Below are positions 16,453 to 25,898 of a stretch of 60,440 nucleotides of DNA, piece by piece. A program made the translations under genes and the position numbers. Position 1 is the stretch's first letter; each line of letters opens with the position of its first letter. Origin of the DNA: a bacterium (lineage in GTDB: Bacteria > JAGOBX01); NCBI GenBank assembly GCA_029551925.1, contig JAKPEO010000028.1:1-60440 (forward strand), given 5' to 3'. The notes below the pieces were generated by a model. It made no database searches and was not told where the DNA came from. It was given only the letters and a program-made list of their open reading frames with translations.

Positions 16453-17811
16453 TTAAGCCATCCTTAATATTTGATTTAAAATATCTGCAAATTGTTTTTT
16501 CTCGATAATCGCAATTTTTTTGAATTCATCGTTTTGCAATAAATGATAGGTCTGCTGATTCAGACCATTTGCCAAAAATATCAAACCTTTATTGAATTTT
16601 TTAAGAGTCAACGCATCATTAAAGTCTAATAAAACAATATCATTTGCCGGTTTCTCCCATAATTTTATAGATATTAGAATTTTCTCAAAATTTGTTTTAT
16701 CTGACGCTTCAATTAATAATTCTGATTTAGGTAAAAATTCGGATTTTAAAATTTTGTAATTGTAATACTTTCCGAAATTTTCAAGAAATTTGGCATATAC
16801 GGATTTATCCATATCATTAAGATAAGTTATTATTTGCGGTATTGTTTTTTTTGGAACAAGTTGATTAAGCAGCACAGAAATATTTTCATAATGCGGTTTG
16901 TGTTTGGAAATTTCTAAAAATAATTTATACGCTTCATCTTTTCTATCTGTATAATAATAAGAAAGCGCCAAAAAATATTGAAGTTCTATTTTTTTTTCTA
17001 AATCGCCGCTAAATTCATTCAATCCTAATATCAGATATTCTATCGCCGCTTCATATTCTGATGATTTAAAAAATGTTCGGACTAATGCTGACAATATATC
17101 AAATTTTAAGTTGCCTGTTGATATTTCTAATGCGCGAGTATATGTTTCTATCGCCTTCAACGAATTTTGAAGAATATTATAGCTATTTCCTAATTTATAA
17201 TATATCTCGCTATTATTCGGCTGTAGTCTAATGATTTTTTCATAAATATTAATTGCATTTTTTATATCGCTAAGTTTTTGATATGTTTCGGCAAGTAATG
17301 TCAGCGCGAAAATATCAGAACTATCAACTGTGATAATTTTTTTTAATAATTGTTGAGCGTCTTGCAGCTGATTATTTTTTATTTTTAATTCTGCGAATTG
17401 CAAAAAAATCTTTTTATTTTCAATATTAAACTCAAAATGTTCGATAATTTTATTAGCATTGATAATATCGTTTAAATTGACATAACAATAAAAAAGGCGA
17501 TTATATACCATATCTTCTGTAACATTTGACGATTTATCTATATTATTCAAAACATTGCGGAATGTCATAATTGCAGTTGAATAATTTTTTAATCTTTCCT
17601 GACATTCGCCAATTTTATATAAATAATCATTATTGTGGGTGTTTGAATATAGCAACTGAAAAATCTCGAGCGCTTCGCTGTATTTTCCTTTATTAAAAAG
17701 CGCAATCGCTTTTTGAGAATTATTGCGCATTGTTTTTTTGATTAAATTATATAAAAAAATCAAAATAATTAAAATTAGTATCGCTATTAATGAAAAAAGA
17801 AAAAGATTCAT
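16453..17811 (-). CDS. Membrane-anchored TPR protein
   Basis: A 452-residue protein with an N-terminal transmembrane helix (about 3-24) and six or more tetratricopeptide repeats, such as ALFNKGKYSEALEIFQLLY, YKIGECQERLKNYSTAIMTFRNVL and YYKLGNSYNILQNSLKAIETYTRALE. The C-terminal 110 residues are mixed alpha/beta and contain no TPRs, and their family is not recognised. TPRs normally mediate protein-protein contacts. It sits between fabD and secA, four bases from secA, so it is co-transcribed with them. Its partner is unknown. Confidence 0.8.
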   Translation of the reverse strand: MNLFLFSLIAILILIILIFLYNLIKKTMRNNSQKAIALFNKGKYSEALEIFQLLYSNTHNNDYLYKIGECQERLKNYSTAIMTFRNVLNNIDKSSNVTEDMVYNRLFYCYVNLNDIINANKIIEHFEFNIENKKIFLQFAELKIKNNQLQDAQQLLKKIITVDSSDIFALTLLAETYQKLSDIKNAINIYEKIIRLQPNNSEIYYKLGNSYNILQNSLKAIETYTRALEISTGNLKFDILSALVRTFFKSSEYEAAIEYLILGLNEFSGDLEKKIELQYFLALSYYYTDRKDEAYKLFLEISKHKPHYENISVLLNQLVPKKTIPQIITYLNDMDKSVYAKFLENFGKYYNYKILKSEFLPKSELLIEASDKTNFEKILISIKLWEKPANDIVLLDFNDALTLKKFNKGLIFLANGLNQQTYHLLQNDEFKKIAIIEKKQFADILNQILRMA

Positions 17812-17820
17812 AACAAAAAC

Positions 17821-18750
17821 TTAAATATTAAAATTTTCCAATGTTTCGAGATTATTAACATTTATTAAAGTTATATCTTTATTTATGCGTTTTATTAATC
17901 CTGTCAAAACCTTGCCCGGACCTGATTCGATAATAGTAGAAATCAAAAAATTATTAATCATTAACTCAACAGATTCTATCCATCTCACTGGCTCACATAA
18001 TTGTTTTATTAATGCGCTTTTGATTTTTTCAGGGTCTGTTTCAGCAGTCGCTGTGTAATTACTGATAATTGGAAAAATAGGATGATTGAAATTTATTTTG
18101 CTAAGTTCATTAGCAAGATTATCCTGCGCCTTTTTCATTAATTTGCTGTGCCAGGCGCCGCTTACTTTTAATTCTATGCATTTGCCGGCGCCAGCTGATT
18201 TCGCTGTTTCTATAAATTTATTTACAGCGGCAAGTTCGCCTGATATTACTACTTGTCCCGGCGAATTTAATCCGGCAATGCCTACAATACCGTCAATAGC
18301 ATTGCATAATTCTTTAATTCTTTCTTCTGTTAAGCCCATAACAGCATACATTGCGCCATTTGTCTGCCGCGCGCATTCGTCCATAAATACTGCGCGCTTT
18401 TCTAATAATCGCAAGCCGTCTTCAAATGAAATTACATTTGCAGCGTATAATGCGCCGTATTCTCCTAAACTATGACCTGCGGCAATCGTAGGTTTTACGC
18501 CTTTTTGCTTCAATAACTCATAAATCGCTACGCTTACAAGATATATTGCCGGCTGGGTGTTTATTGTCAATTGCAATTCCTCTTCGCTTGCATCAAAACA
18601 CAAACCAGCATAATCTTTATTCGGATAGATACTATTTTTTTTTGACTTTTCAAATAAATCCCTTACTATTTCAAATTTATCATATAAATCTTTGCCCATA
18701 CCTTTTGATTGAGCGCCCTGCCCAGGAAATACAACAGCAATATTATTCAT
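17821..18750 (-). CDS. fabD: Malonyl-CoA:ACP transacylase
   Basis: Transfers malonyl from CoA to acyl carrier protein, supplying two-carbon units for fatty acid synthesis. It is 309 residues, normal length. The active-site Ser94 is in GHSLGEY, His201 in GAWHSKLM and Arg119 in EKRAVFMDE. FPGQGAQSKGMG forms the oxyanion-hole loop. It is first gene of the operon fabD-TPR-secA-ogt, behind a promoter-like TTGCCT-N17-TATAAT and a GGGAG ribosome binding site. No other fatty acid synthesis gene is adjacent. Confidence 0.95.
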   Translation of the reverse strand: MNNIAVVFPGQGAQSKGMGKDLYDKFEIVRDLFEKSKKNSIYPNKDYAGLCFDASEEELQLTINTQPAIYLVSVAIYELLKQKGVKPTIAAGHSLGEYGALYAANVISFEDGLRLLEKRAVFMDECARQTNGAMYAVMGLTEERIKELCNAIDGIVGIAGLNSPGQVVISGELAAVNKFIETAKSAGAGKCIELKVSGAWHSKLMKKAQDNLANELSKINFNHPIFPIISNYTATAETDPEKIKSALIKQLCEPVRWIESVELMINNFLISTIIESGPGKVLTGLIKRINKDITLINVNNLETLENFNI

Positions 18751-18799
18751 AAATATTTATCTCTCCCGCTTAAAAAAATATTTTTTTATAAAATTTTGT

Positions 18800-18828
18800 A
18801 TTATATATCTTTTTTTAGTTAAAGGCAA
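18800..18828 (-). promoter_or_regulatory. Candidate fabD-secA operon promoter
   Basis: On the minus strand TTGCCT (18828-18823), 17 bases, TATAAT (18805-18800), 50 bases before the fabD ATG. Divergent from the promoter at 18881. Confidence 0.55.
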
Positions 18829-18880
18829 GAAAAAAAGAATCATATTATTAATTTTAATGAAATAAAAACTAATTTTATAA

Positions 18881-18909
18881 TTGTAAATTTTAAAATGTAT
18901 AACTATAAT
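18881..18909 (+). promoter_or_regulatory. Candidate rfbD promoter
   Basis: TTGTAA (18881-18886), 17 bases, TATAAT (18904-18909), 55 bases upstream of the ATG at 18964, which also has a GATAAAGG ribosome binding site. Confidence 0.5.
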
Positions 18910-18963
18910 TTGTGTTTCGAATGTTTGGATTTAAGAATATATTTTAAAAAGAGATAAAGGGTT

Positions 18964-19830
18964 ATGAATATTTTATTAACAGGCGCAAACGGAATGTTGG
19001 GAAAATCAATAGAATATTGGATATTCAAAAATTTTCCTAATGTAAAATTATATTCGACGGATATTAAAAATTTGGATATTACAAATTATGAGCAATTATC
19101 AATTTTTTTTGATAATCATCCGATTGATATTGTTATAAATTGCGCGGCATACGCAAATGTCGACGGTTGCGAGCAGAATCCGGAAATTGCATATTCTGTA
19201 AACGCTGCGGCAGTTGGATATTTAGCGAAATTAACTGAAAAATACTCAAAAAAAATCTGTCATATCAGCACTGATTATGTCTACGCTCAAATTGGAGAAA
19301 ATATGCCGTTCACTGAAGAATCAAAACTTGAACCGCTCAGTATTTACGGCAAATCAAAATTATTAGGCGAAAAAAAATTAATGGAAAACACAGATAAATA
19401 TTTTATTTTACGCACTTCATGGATGTTCGGATTTTTCGGCGAAAATTTTTTGAAATGGATATATTATTCATCTTCTGACAAACCGCTGAGATTGATAGTC
19501 GATAGTTTTGGCAATCCGACATATTCTATAACATTATCTGAAATAATAATGAAAATTATATTTACTGAAAATTACGGGATTTACAATGCTTCAAATTTCG
19601 GATATACAAACTGGTATGATTTCGGAAAATATATTCTTAGCAGCGCCGGCTTGACAAACCACAAAATTGAAAAAGTCCAAAGCGCTGAATTAAAAAGACC
19701 TGCGCAGCGCCCTAATTACAGCGTGATGAATATTAACAAAATTATAAAAACTTTAAATTACACTCCGCCGAGTTGGCAGGAAGCGGTTGACTCTTGCGTA
19801 AAAATATTAAAACAAAAAAATGAATTTTAA
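18964..19830 (+). CDS. rfbD: dTDP-4-dehydrorhamnose reductase-like SDR
   Basis: A 288-residue extended short-chain dehydrogenase of the RmlD type, which reduces dTDP-4-keto-L-rhamnose to dTDP-L-rhamnose. The NAD(P) site GANGMLGKS is at residues 7-15. NCAAYANVDGCE, HISTDYVY and the catalytic YGKSK (Tyr-xxx-Lys) follow. LRTSWMFG and RPNYSVM near the end are typical RmlD segments. rfbA, rfbB and rfbC are not in the window, so the related methionine-adenosyltransferase beta type or another sugar substrate is possible. It overlaps the DUF115 gene by 11 bases, which suggests a surface or flagellin sugar role. Confidence 0.85.
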   Translation: MNILLTGANGMLGKSIEYWIFKNFPNVKLYSTDIKNLDITNYEQLSIFFDNHPIDIVINCAAYANVDGCEQNPEIAYSVNAAAVGYLAKLTEKYSKKICHISTDYVYAQIGENMPFTEESKLEPLSIYGKSKLLGEKKLMENTDKYFILRTSWMFGFFGENFLKWIYYSSSDKPLRLIVDSFGNPTYSITLSEIIMKIIFTENYGIYNASNFGYTNWYDFGKYILSSAGLTNHKIEKVQSAELKRPAQRPNYSVMNINKIIKTLNYTPPSWQEAVDSCVKILKQKNEF

Positions 19831-21589
19831 AATTTCGATAGCAAAAGATAAAAATAATATCAATGATATTTTGTATATAGATAATCAGCCGATATATAGT
19901 ATTTACTCGCTCGAAAAACAAATTAAGCGTCAGATAGATTCGCAATTAAAATCTAATACTAAAAATATAATATTATTCGGCATTGGTCTCGGCTGGCATT
20001 TAGAATATATTACTAATAATTTTTCTAATATAAATGTATTTGCATTTGAACCAATAGCGGAAGTTTATAATTTATTTAATTCTAAATATTACGAGCAATT
20101 AAAAATTGCAAATATTAATTTTAAAATATTTTTTTATAAATCAGCAGATGAATTGCTTTTTCAATTTGATAAATATTTATCATACAGAAATTTTAATAAT
20201 CTTGCTATTATAAATATCTATCAATCTATAAAAAATTGCGAGCCATTATATTCTGAATTTATTGCCGTATTGCGGACCGCTATTGATACAAAACATAAAA
20301 ATTTTTGGACAAGTTTGATGTTTTCGGAATTATGGCAAAATAATATTACTGAAAATTTCAAATATTTATCTGAAAGTTATCCGATAGAATTGTTATTTAA
20401 TAAATTTGACAAAATCCCAGCGCTTATTATCGCGGCTGGTCCGTCACTTGATAAAAGCATAGACGAGATAAAAAAATATCAAGAAAAATTCATAATTATA
20501 GCAGTAGATACTGCGCTTCGAACATTAATAAAAAATAATATTAAACCGGATTTTGTAATTACATTAGATGCGCAAAAATATAATTTTAAAGATTTTGAAG
20601 GAATTGATTATTCAGATATTATATTAGTTTATGAAATGACTGTATATCCGGAAATTTTAAGGAATTATAATGGTAAAAAAAAGATTTGTTATATTATAGG
20701 CAGACATTTCAAAGATTTTCAGGGACAGGAATATCTCAAATTTGAGCCGTTGATTGATTTTTTAGCCGATTGTTTTGAATTTCCCGGATATTTGCAGACC
20801 GGCGGGTCAGTATCTACCGTAGCGTTTGATTTAGCGCGAAGAATGAACTGCGACCCAATAGTATTTATTGGACAGGATTTAGCATACAGCGATTTCAAAT
20901 TGCATACATCAAACGCATTTGATATGCTCGAAATTTATAAAACGCAAAGTAAATTTCAAACAATTGAAACATTCATTTTTTCGCATTTTGCCGAAAGGTC
21001 GCTAATGCCTGTAAAAGGAAATTATAGCGATATTGTATTTACTGATTTGACATTAAAACATTATTTAAATTGGCTGGCTGACGGCATCCAAAAAATGCGG
21101 CAGAAAGTAATAAACGCAACGCTCGGCGGCGCTTATATACCGCACACAGAAATCAAGAGATTATCCGAATTTTCTGATAAATATAAAACGCTTAACAAAA
21201 AAGAAATGTTTAGATTAACTGATAAAATAAAAATAAACGATGCGGCACTTAAATTAAAATTAAATAATATGCTACAAAAATTTTCTGTTTTATTAGATGA
21301 TATTAATGAATGTATCGAGATTACGAAAGATTCAAATATTCCGATGAACTCAAATGAAAAATCCGAATTGTTATTTCAAAAAAAGAAGGAACTACTAACT
21401 TTGAATTTAGCGATTTTTGATGTTTATATTGACAAATATTATTGGACATTGAAAGATTTGCAGGCATTAAATTTAAACGAAGATAATTATTTAAGATACG
21501 ACTATCAATTATTTTTTATGATACTGCAAGACGGATTGATTAAAATAATAAATATATTAAAAAAAATTCTCAGTAATTATTTTAAATAA
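19820..21589 (+). CDS. DUF115 / motility accessory factor-like protein
   Basis: A 589-residue cytosolic protein with a central DUF115 (MptE-like) domain at about 185-400: LFGIGLGWHLEYI upstream, then ALIIAAGPSLDKSIDEI, FIIIAVDTALRTLI and IKPDFVITLDAQ. The Gly-rich AAGPSLD loop is the presumed nucleotide-sugar site. Relatives next to flagellin genes (Maf proteins) glycosylate flagellins with nonulosonic acids, and archaeal relatives pyrophosphorylate hydroxymethylpterin. With fliS and fliN in the same window, a flagellar glycosylation role is plausible but not shown. Its end overlaps the convergent glycosyltransferase by 13 bases. Confidence 0.82.
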   Translation: MNFKISIAKDKNNINDILYIDNQPIYSIYSLEKQIKRQIDSQLKSNTKNIILFGIGLGWHLEYITNNFSNINVFAFEPIAEVYNLFNSKYYEQLKIANINFKIFFYKSADELLFQFDKYLSYRNFNNLAIINIYQSIKNCEPLYSEFIAVLRTAIDTKHKNFWTSLMFSELWQNNITENFKYLSESYPIELLFNKFDKIPALIIAAGPSLDKSIDEIKKYQEKFIIIAVDTALRTLIKNNIKPDFVITLDAQKYNFKDFEGIDYSDIILVYEMTVYPEILRNYNGKKKICYIIGRHFKDFQGQEYLKFEPLIDFLADCFEFPGYLQTGGSVSTVAFDLARRMNCDPIVFIGQDLAYSDFKLHTSNAFDMLEIYKTQSKFQTIETFIFSHFAERSLMPVKGNYSDIVFTDLTLKHYLNWLADGIQKMRQKVINATLGGAYIPHTEIKRLSEFSDKYKTLNKKEMFRLTDKIKINDAALKLKLNNMLQKFSVLLDDINECIEITKDSNIPMNSNEKSELLFQKKKELLTLNLAIFDVYIDKYYWTLKDLQALNLNEDNYLRYDYQLFFMILQDGLIKIINILKKILSNYFK

Positions 21590-22704
21590 ATATTATTCAT
21601 TTGTTCAACAAAACGGCTGACACTAAATTTTGTTGAAAGTGTAAATATCGCATTTTTTCTGATTTTTGCATACTGTTCGTCGTCTAATTTTAAAACTTTT
21701 TCAAGAGTATCTGATAAATCGCGAATATCAAACGGCGTAAATAAAAAACCGTTTTTATTGTCTTCAATAATTTCAGGGACGCCGCCAGCATTTGAACCTA
21801 ATACTATACAGCCTGCCGCCATTGCTTCAATCAACACTAATCCAAAAGTTTCGTTTTTACTCGCTAACACAAAATAATCAATACAATTCATTAGTTCTGG
21901 AATATTATCACAATATCCTAATAATTTAATTTTATCAGATAGATTATTTTCAAAAATATATTTTTTTAAATTTTCATAATACTCTTCTTCTCCTTGCGGA
22001 GTTTTACCGACAATAACTAAAAAAAAATTATTATAGCGCTGCGCGAGATTTTTAAATGCTTGTAGTAGAATATGCTGACCTTTACCTTCTGTCACTTGTC
22101 CGACAATCCCGATAATTTTTTTATCTAACGGCAGATTATATTTTTTTTTTAATTCATTTTTTGAAAGAGCAATATTATATTTTGTTTGGTCTATTGAATG
22201 ATAAACAATTTCAATTATATTTTCAGAAACAGGCCAAAATTTCAAAACATTATTTTTCATCTGTTCTGTTATTACGCAGAGTTTATCCAAATATTTATAT
22301 AAAAATTTGTGGATAATATCTTTGCGCGGTTTACCCGGTAGCATTTGAAGATGATGAATAATTTTTATATTTTTTAGTCCTAATAATTTTGAAGAAATTA
22401 CGCTGAATCGAATATCTGATGATTTAAAAGTATGAATAATTTCTATATTTTTAGATTTTATAAATTGATTTAATTTTCTATAAGTCTGAAAATTTAAAAT
22501 TTTTGGATGGGGAAATTCAATAATGTTATTCTTATCTCTTGAATTTATCAATCTTTTTGCAAGTTCGGTATTTTGACGAGCTGCGAAAAAAATATTATAG
22601 CTACTTTGTTGAGACATTAATTGATATAAATTAAATGAAAAAATTTCAAGACCGCCCCAGCCGCTTGAAAAATTTATATATAAAATATTTTTTTTTATTT
22701 GCAT
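21577..22704 (-). CDS. GT4-family glycosyltransferase
   Basis: A 375-residue GT-B fold retaining glycosyltransferase. The N-terminal GWGGLEIFSFNLY glycine loop binds the acceptor side. IGIVGQVTEGKGQHILLQA opens the donor-binding half. ETFGLVLIEAMAAGCIVLGSNAGGVPEII carries the E-x7-E motif contacting the nucleotide sugar. It probably works at the inner face of the membrane on lipopolysaccharide-like or capsular glycans. Donor and acceptor cannot be read from sequence. It is monocistronic, convergent with the DUF115 gene and sharing 13 bases of 3' coding sequence with it. Confidence 0.88.
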   Translation of the reverse strand: MQIKKNILYINFSSGWGGLEIFSFNLYQLMSQQSSYNIFFAARQNTELAKRLINSRDKNNIIEFPHPKILNFQTYRKLNQFIKSKNIEIIHTFKSSDIRFSVISSKLLGLKNIKIIHHLQMLPGKPRKDIIHKFLYKYLDKLCVITEQMKNNVLKFWPVSENIIEIVYHSIDQTKYNIALSKNELKKKYNLPLDKKIIGIVGQVTEGKGQHILLQAFKNLAQRYNNFFLVIVGKTPQGEEEYYENLKKYIFENNLSDKIKLLGYCDNIPELMNCIDYFVLASKNETFGLVLIEAMAAGCIVLGSNAGGVPEIIEDNKNGFLFTPFDIRDLSDTLEKVLKLDDEQYAKIRKNAIFTLSTKFSVSRFVEQMNNIYLK

Positions 22705-22827
22705 AACTTTTTTATATTAAAACATCGAATTTAAACTGTAAAGAAAAAAAATTACAATTCAAACAAAAAAATATATTTTGCATTTTTTTAGTTATAAAAA
22801 ATACATGTTTTATTTATGCAACTACCA

Positions 22828-22871
22828 AAAAAACTATTTTAGAATTTTAGAAATTTCTAAAATAGTTTTTT
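22828..22871. repeat. Perfect 16-base inverted repeat in a divergent spacer
   Basis: AAAAAACTATTTTAGA (22828-22843) and its exact complement (22856-22871) flank a 12-base loop. It looks like a bidirectional terminator with a T run on either strand. Yet it lies between the starts of two divergent genes (22704 minus, 23011 plus), where no transcript should end. It may be an operator, or may insulate the two units. Otherwise the 306-base spacer shows only weak promoter-like boxes (minus-strand TTTACA at 22742 and TAATAT at 22719). Confidence 0.5.
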
Positions 22872-23010
22872 ATAAAATAAATCGCTTTGATTTGGAGTTG
22901 TGGGTTAAAAAACTAAAAATAAAATCTTCATTACGAAGCAGTCAAAAAAAAAGCGCATTCTAAAGATTTTAATCTTGTTTTTTATCATATAAGAATATAA
23001 TATTTTAATT

Positions 23011-24837
23011 ATGAAAACAATAACAGTTAAAGGAAAAAGTTTAGAAGAATGTATTGAAAAATTATCTAATAAATTAAGATGTCCTGCCTCATCTATCAAA
23101 AATTATAAGATTTTGAAAATTGGTAAAAGTTTTTTATTTGGTCTTATAAAAACAGATTATGTGGTGCAGTATATATCTTATACAAATCCCGTATCAGATA
23201 ATTATCGAATTAATGAAGCATTAAAAATAGCATTAGATTTTGACGGTTTTTTTACTATTGACTATCAAGATGGCGCTGCGTATTTGACAGTTTTTCCGCC
23301 CGGTGAAAACGGTAAAAGCGTTGAATTTGACGATATTATAAACAAACTAAAAACAATCAATGCGCAAAATATCGACGAAACAAAAATTCGCGAAGCATTA
23401 GAAACAACATTAAAAACACCAGTAAAAGTAGCGGACTGGCCTGACGGTGAATCATTTAATGCCTGTTTTAAAATTGAAATTGCATCTGATAAAATGACTG
23501 CATATTGTATTTTATATCCGCCCAAACCCGGCGGAAAATTATTAAGATTTGAAGATATAATAAACGGCTTGAATAATAAAGGAATTATAAGCGATATTCA
23601 AACTGATGTGATAAAAAAAGCAATAGAAAATCAAGAATATAATCAAAAAATATTAGTAAGCAAAGGCAGACAGCCGATAGATGGTGAAGATGCCTATTTA
23701 AAATTTTATTTTAACGCAAAAAAAGAAATTAATTTAGTAGAAAAACCTAACGGACGTGTAGATTTCAAAGAATTAAATATAATTGAGACAGTAAAAAAAG
23801 ATACGCTGTTATGCGAAAAAATTGATCCTACTAGTGGTATTGACGGCTGCGATGTTTTCGGCAAAGTATTAAAAGCCAAACCTGGTAAAGATTTGATTAT
23901 CAAAAATGGAACTAATACTTATATTGACGCTAAAAAACAAAAAGTCTATGCTGCGCGCGACGGTGAGCCGATATTAAATGAAGCAGGCGAAGTATCAGTA
24001 AATGAAATTTGCACAATTGACGGCGATGTAAATTATTCCACTGGCAATATAAATTTTGAAGGCACTGTGATAATTGAAGGCAGAGTAGAAGACAATTTTA
24101 CAGTTAAAGCAACTGGCGATATTGTAATAAAAGGCAATGTCGGCAAATCTCATATAGAGGCAGGCGGCAATATTTATGTTGACGGCGGCATAATCGGCAA
24201 AAACGAAGCGATAATAAAATCTCAAAAAAATGTGTATGCTAAATTTATAGAATCAGCGAATGTTTTTGCGAAGTACAATATAGTTTGCAAAAAAATGATT
24301 ATGCATTCTAATATAACTGCTGGGGTGCAAGTGCGCGTGAACGGCGACAGAGGCGCATTAATTGGCGGCACAACGCGAGCTGGTGAAAGCGTGATTGTCA
24401 ATGAATTAGGCGCAATTGGCGCGGCAATAACAACTGTCGAGGTAGGTATTAAACCTGAAATTATTGAAAAATTATGCGAATTAGAAAATAAAAAAATAGA
24501 AATGCAAAAAACAATAGACAAAATAAATTTAGGGATACAGACGCTACATAAACGGGAAAGCGAATTAGGACTTTCTGAAAATGAAAAAATTCAGATATTG
24601 CAACTTGAAAATATGTTGAAATCTGCAACTGAAAAAATAAATAGCATCAAATTCGAAATAATCCAAATTAAACGAAATAGCGAAATTAATCCCAAAGCAA
24701 AAATTCAGGTATTCGATAAATTATATGCAAACGTCCATACATATTTCGGCAATATCCAGCGCAATTTTTCTAAGGAAGAAGTGCATGTCAGATTGGGCTT
24801 GATAGATTCAAAAATTGTAGTTTTACCGCACGATTAA
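23011..24837 (+). CDS. FapA-family (DUF342) protein with Jag-like N-terminus
   Basis: A 608-residue cytosolic protein. Residues 1-55 (MKTITVKGKSLEECIEKLSNKL, then the ILKIGKSFLFGLIKTDY strand) resemble the Jag-N domain. Residues about 60-330 are the FapA N-terminal beta/alpha region with repeated PPGENGK/PPKPGGK loops. Residues about 330-480 form a right-handed beta-helix (VNYSTGNINFEGTVIIEGRV, IVIKGNVGKSHIEAGGNIYVDGGIIG). Residues about 485-570 are a coiled coil. FapA/DUF342 proteins polymerise or scaffold near the envelope and flagella in several phyla. The molecular role here is unknown. Single gene followed by a hairpin. Confidence 0.88.
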   Translation: MKTITVKGKSLEECIEKLSNKLRCPASSIKNYKILKIGKSFLFGLIKTDYVVQYISYTNPVSDNYRINEALKIALDFDGFFTIDYQDGAAYLTVFPPGENGKSVEFDDIINKLKTINAQNIDETKIREALETTLKTPVKVADWPDGESFNACFKIEIASDKMTAYCILYPPKPGGKLLRFEDIINGLNNKGIISDIQTDVIKKAIENQEYNQKILVSKGRQPIDGEDAYLKFYFNAKKEINLVEKPNGRVDFKELNIIETVKKDTLLCEKIDPTSGIDGCDVFGKVLKAKPGKDLIIKNGTNTYIDAKKQKVYAARDGEPILNEAGEVSVNEICTIDGDVNYSTGNINFEGTVIIEGRVEDNFTVKATGDIVIKGNVGKSHIEAGGNIYVDGGIIGKNEAIIKSQKNVYAKFIESANVFAKYNIVCKKMIMHSNITAGVQVRVNGDRGALIGGTTRAGESVIVNELGAIGAAITTVEVGIKPEIIEKLCELENKKIEMQKTIDKINLGIQTLHKRESELGLSENEKIQILQLENMLKSATEKINSIKFEIIQIKRNSEINPKAKIQVFDKLYANVHTYFGNIQRNFSKEEVHVRLGLIDSKIVVLPHD

Positions 24838-24840
24838 ATT

Positions 24841-24880
24841 ATTTTATAATGTCAACTTAAAATAGTTGACATTATAAAAT
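24841..24880. terminator. Terminator-like hairpin after the FapA gene
   Basis: Perfect 17-base arms, ATTTTATAATGTCAACT and complement, around a 6-base loop, beginning three bases after the FapA stop. The stem is AT-rich and no T tract follows on the plus strand, so it may instead stabilise the transcript 3' end or serve as a protein site for the next gene. Confidence 0.5.
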
Positions 24881-24956
24881 ATAAAAATATCATTGTTTTT
24901 TTTAAAGGATTAGATATATTATAAAATTTTGAAATTTGAAGCGAGTTTTTTGAATT

Positions 24957-25874
24957 ATGGAATTGCAAAATTTAACAAAAGTAGGATTTCGCTGTTATAC
25001 TAAAGATAAAACCAATGTCGGTTTTGCCGATATAGAAAAAATAAATTTAAAAGTCGGCGATAAAGTTATAGTAAAATACAAAAATAATAATATTGATTTA
25101 GGATTGATAACATACATTTCTAAATGCGAAAAAGAACCCAAAAAAACAATAAAAAATATTGAAGATTATCCGATAATCGAACGATTAGCACAAGATAAAG
25201 AAATAGCCGAAGCGCAAAAAAATCGCGAATTTTGCAAAGACGCGCTAAAAAAATGTTATGACTTAATAAAAAAACATAAATTGCCAATGTTTTTGCTTGA
25301 TGCTCATTATACATTAGACAAATCAAAATTGACATTTTATTTTTCTGCTGCAAACAGAGTAGATTTTCGCGAGTTGGTAAAAGATTTAGCGCATATATTC
25401 AGAACGCGTATAGAATTATTTCAAGTAGGCGTGCGCGACGAAGCAAAAAGATTGAGCGGTTTAGGAATTTGCGGTATGGAAATTTGCTGTTCAAGATTTT
25501 TATATGATTTTAATTCTGTTACTATAAAGATGGCTAAAAACCAAAATTTAAATTTAACGCCAACGAAAATATCCGGGATATGCGGAAGGCTATTATGCTG
25601 TTTAAATTACGAAAATGATTTTTATATAGAACAACTAAAAAAATTCCCGCCGCAATTTTGTCAATTTAAAATCAATGATAACATTGGAAAAATTATAAAT
25701 TTTAATGTTTTGACTATGACGGTTTCGTATAATATAAATGACGGTTATACAAAAGAAATGCCGCTTGATGAATTTATGAAAAATTTTGGTAATACATTAA
25801 TTTACACAGATATTCTGCAGCAATCAGAAGATGAATTAATAAATGAAGAACTAAAAAAATTAGAAGAAGAATAA
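24957..25874 (+). CDS. PSP1-domain protein (RicT/YaaT family)
   Basis: A 305-residue cytosolic protein. Hallmarks are VGDKVIVK near the N-terminus, the FYFSAANRVDFRELVKDLA strand-helix, and the cysteine cluster GICGMEICCSRF plus ISGICGRLLCCLNYE. In Bacillus, YaaT/RicT with partners carries 4Fe-4S clusters and modulates RNase Y and phosphorelay signalling. Elsewhere the domain is linked to DNA polymerase III clamp-loader genes. Those partners are not in the window. The next gene follows after 24 bases, so co-transcription with the STAS protein is likely. A weak promoter (TTGTTT at 24893, TATATT at 24915) lies upstream. Confidence 0.9.
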   Translation: MELQNLTKVGFRCYTKDKTNVGFADIEKINLKVGDKVIVKYKNNNIDLGLITYISKCEKEPKKTIKNIEDYPIIERLAQDKEIAEAQKNREFCKDALKKCYDLIKKHKLPMFLLDAHYTLDKSKLTFYFSAANRVDFRELVKDLAHIFRTRIELFQVGVRDEAKRLSGLGICGMEICCSRFLYDFNSVTIKMAKNQNLNLTPTKISGICGRLLCCLNYENDFYIEQLKKFPPQFCQFKINDNIGKIINFNVLTMTVSYNINDGYTKEMPLDEFMKNFGNTLIYTDILQQSEDELINEELKKLEEE

Positions 25875-25898
25875 ATTTTTTTAAGAGGTGATAGAACT

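Noticed and set aside
18086-18475. Plus-strand ORF of 129 codons opposite fabD
   Set aside because: Antisense shadow of a clearly conserved gene; same reasoning removes the other opposite-strand ORFs within core genes.
22778-22963. 61-codon plus-strand ORF before the FapA gene
   Set aside because: Runs through the 16-base inverted repeat and has no protein-like features or start signal.
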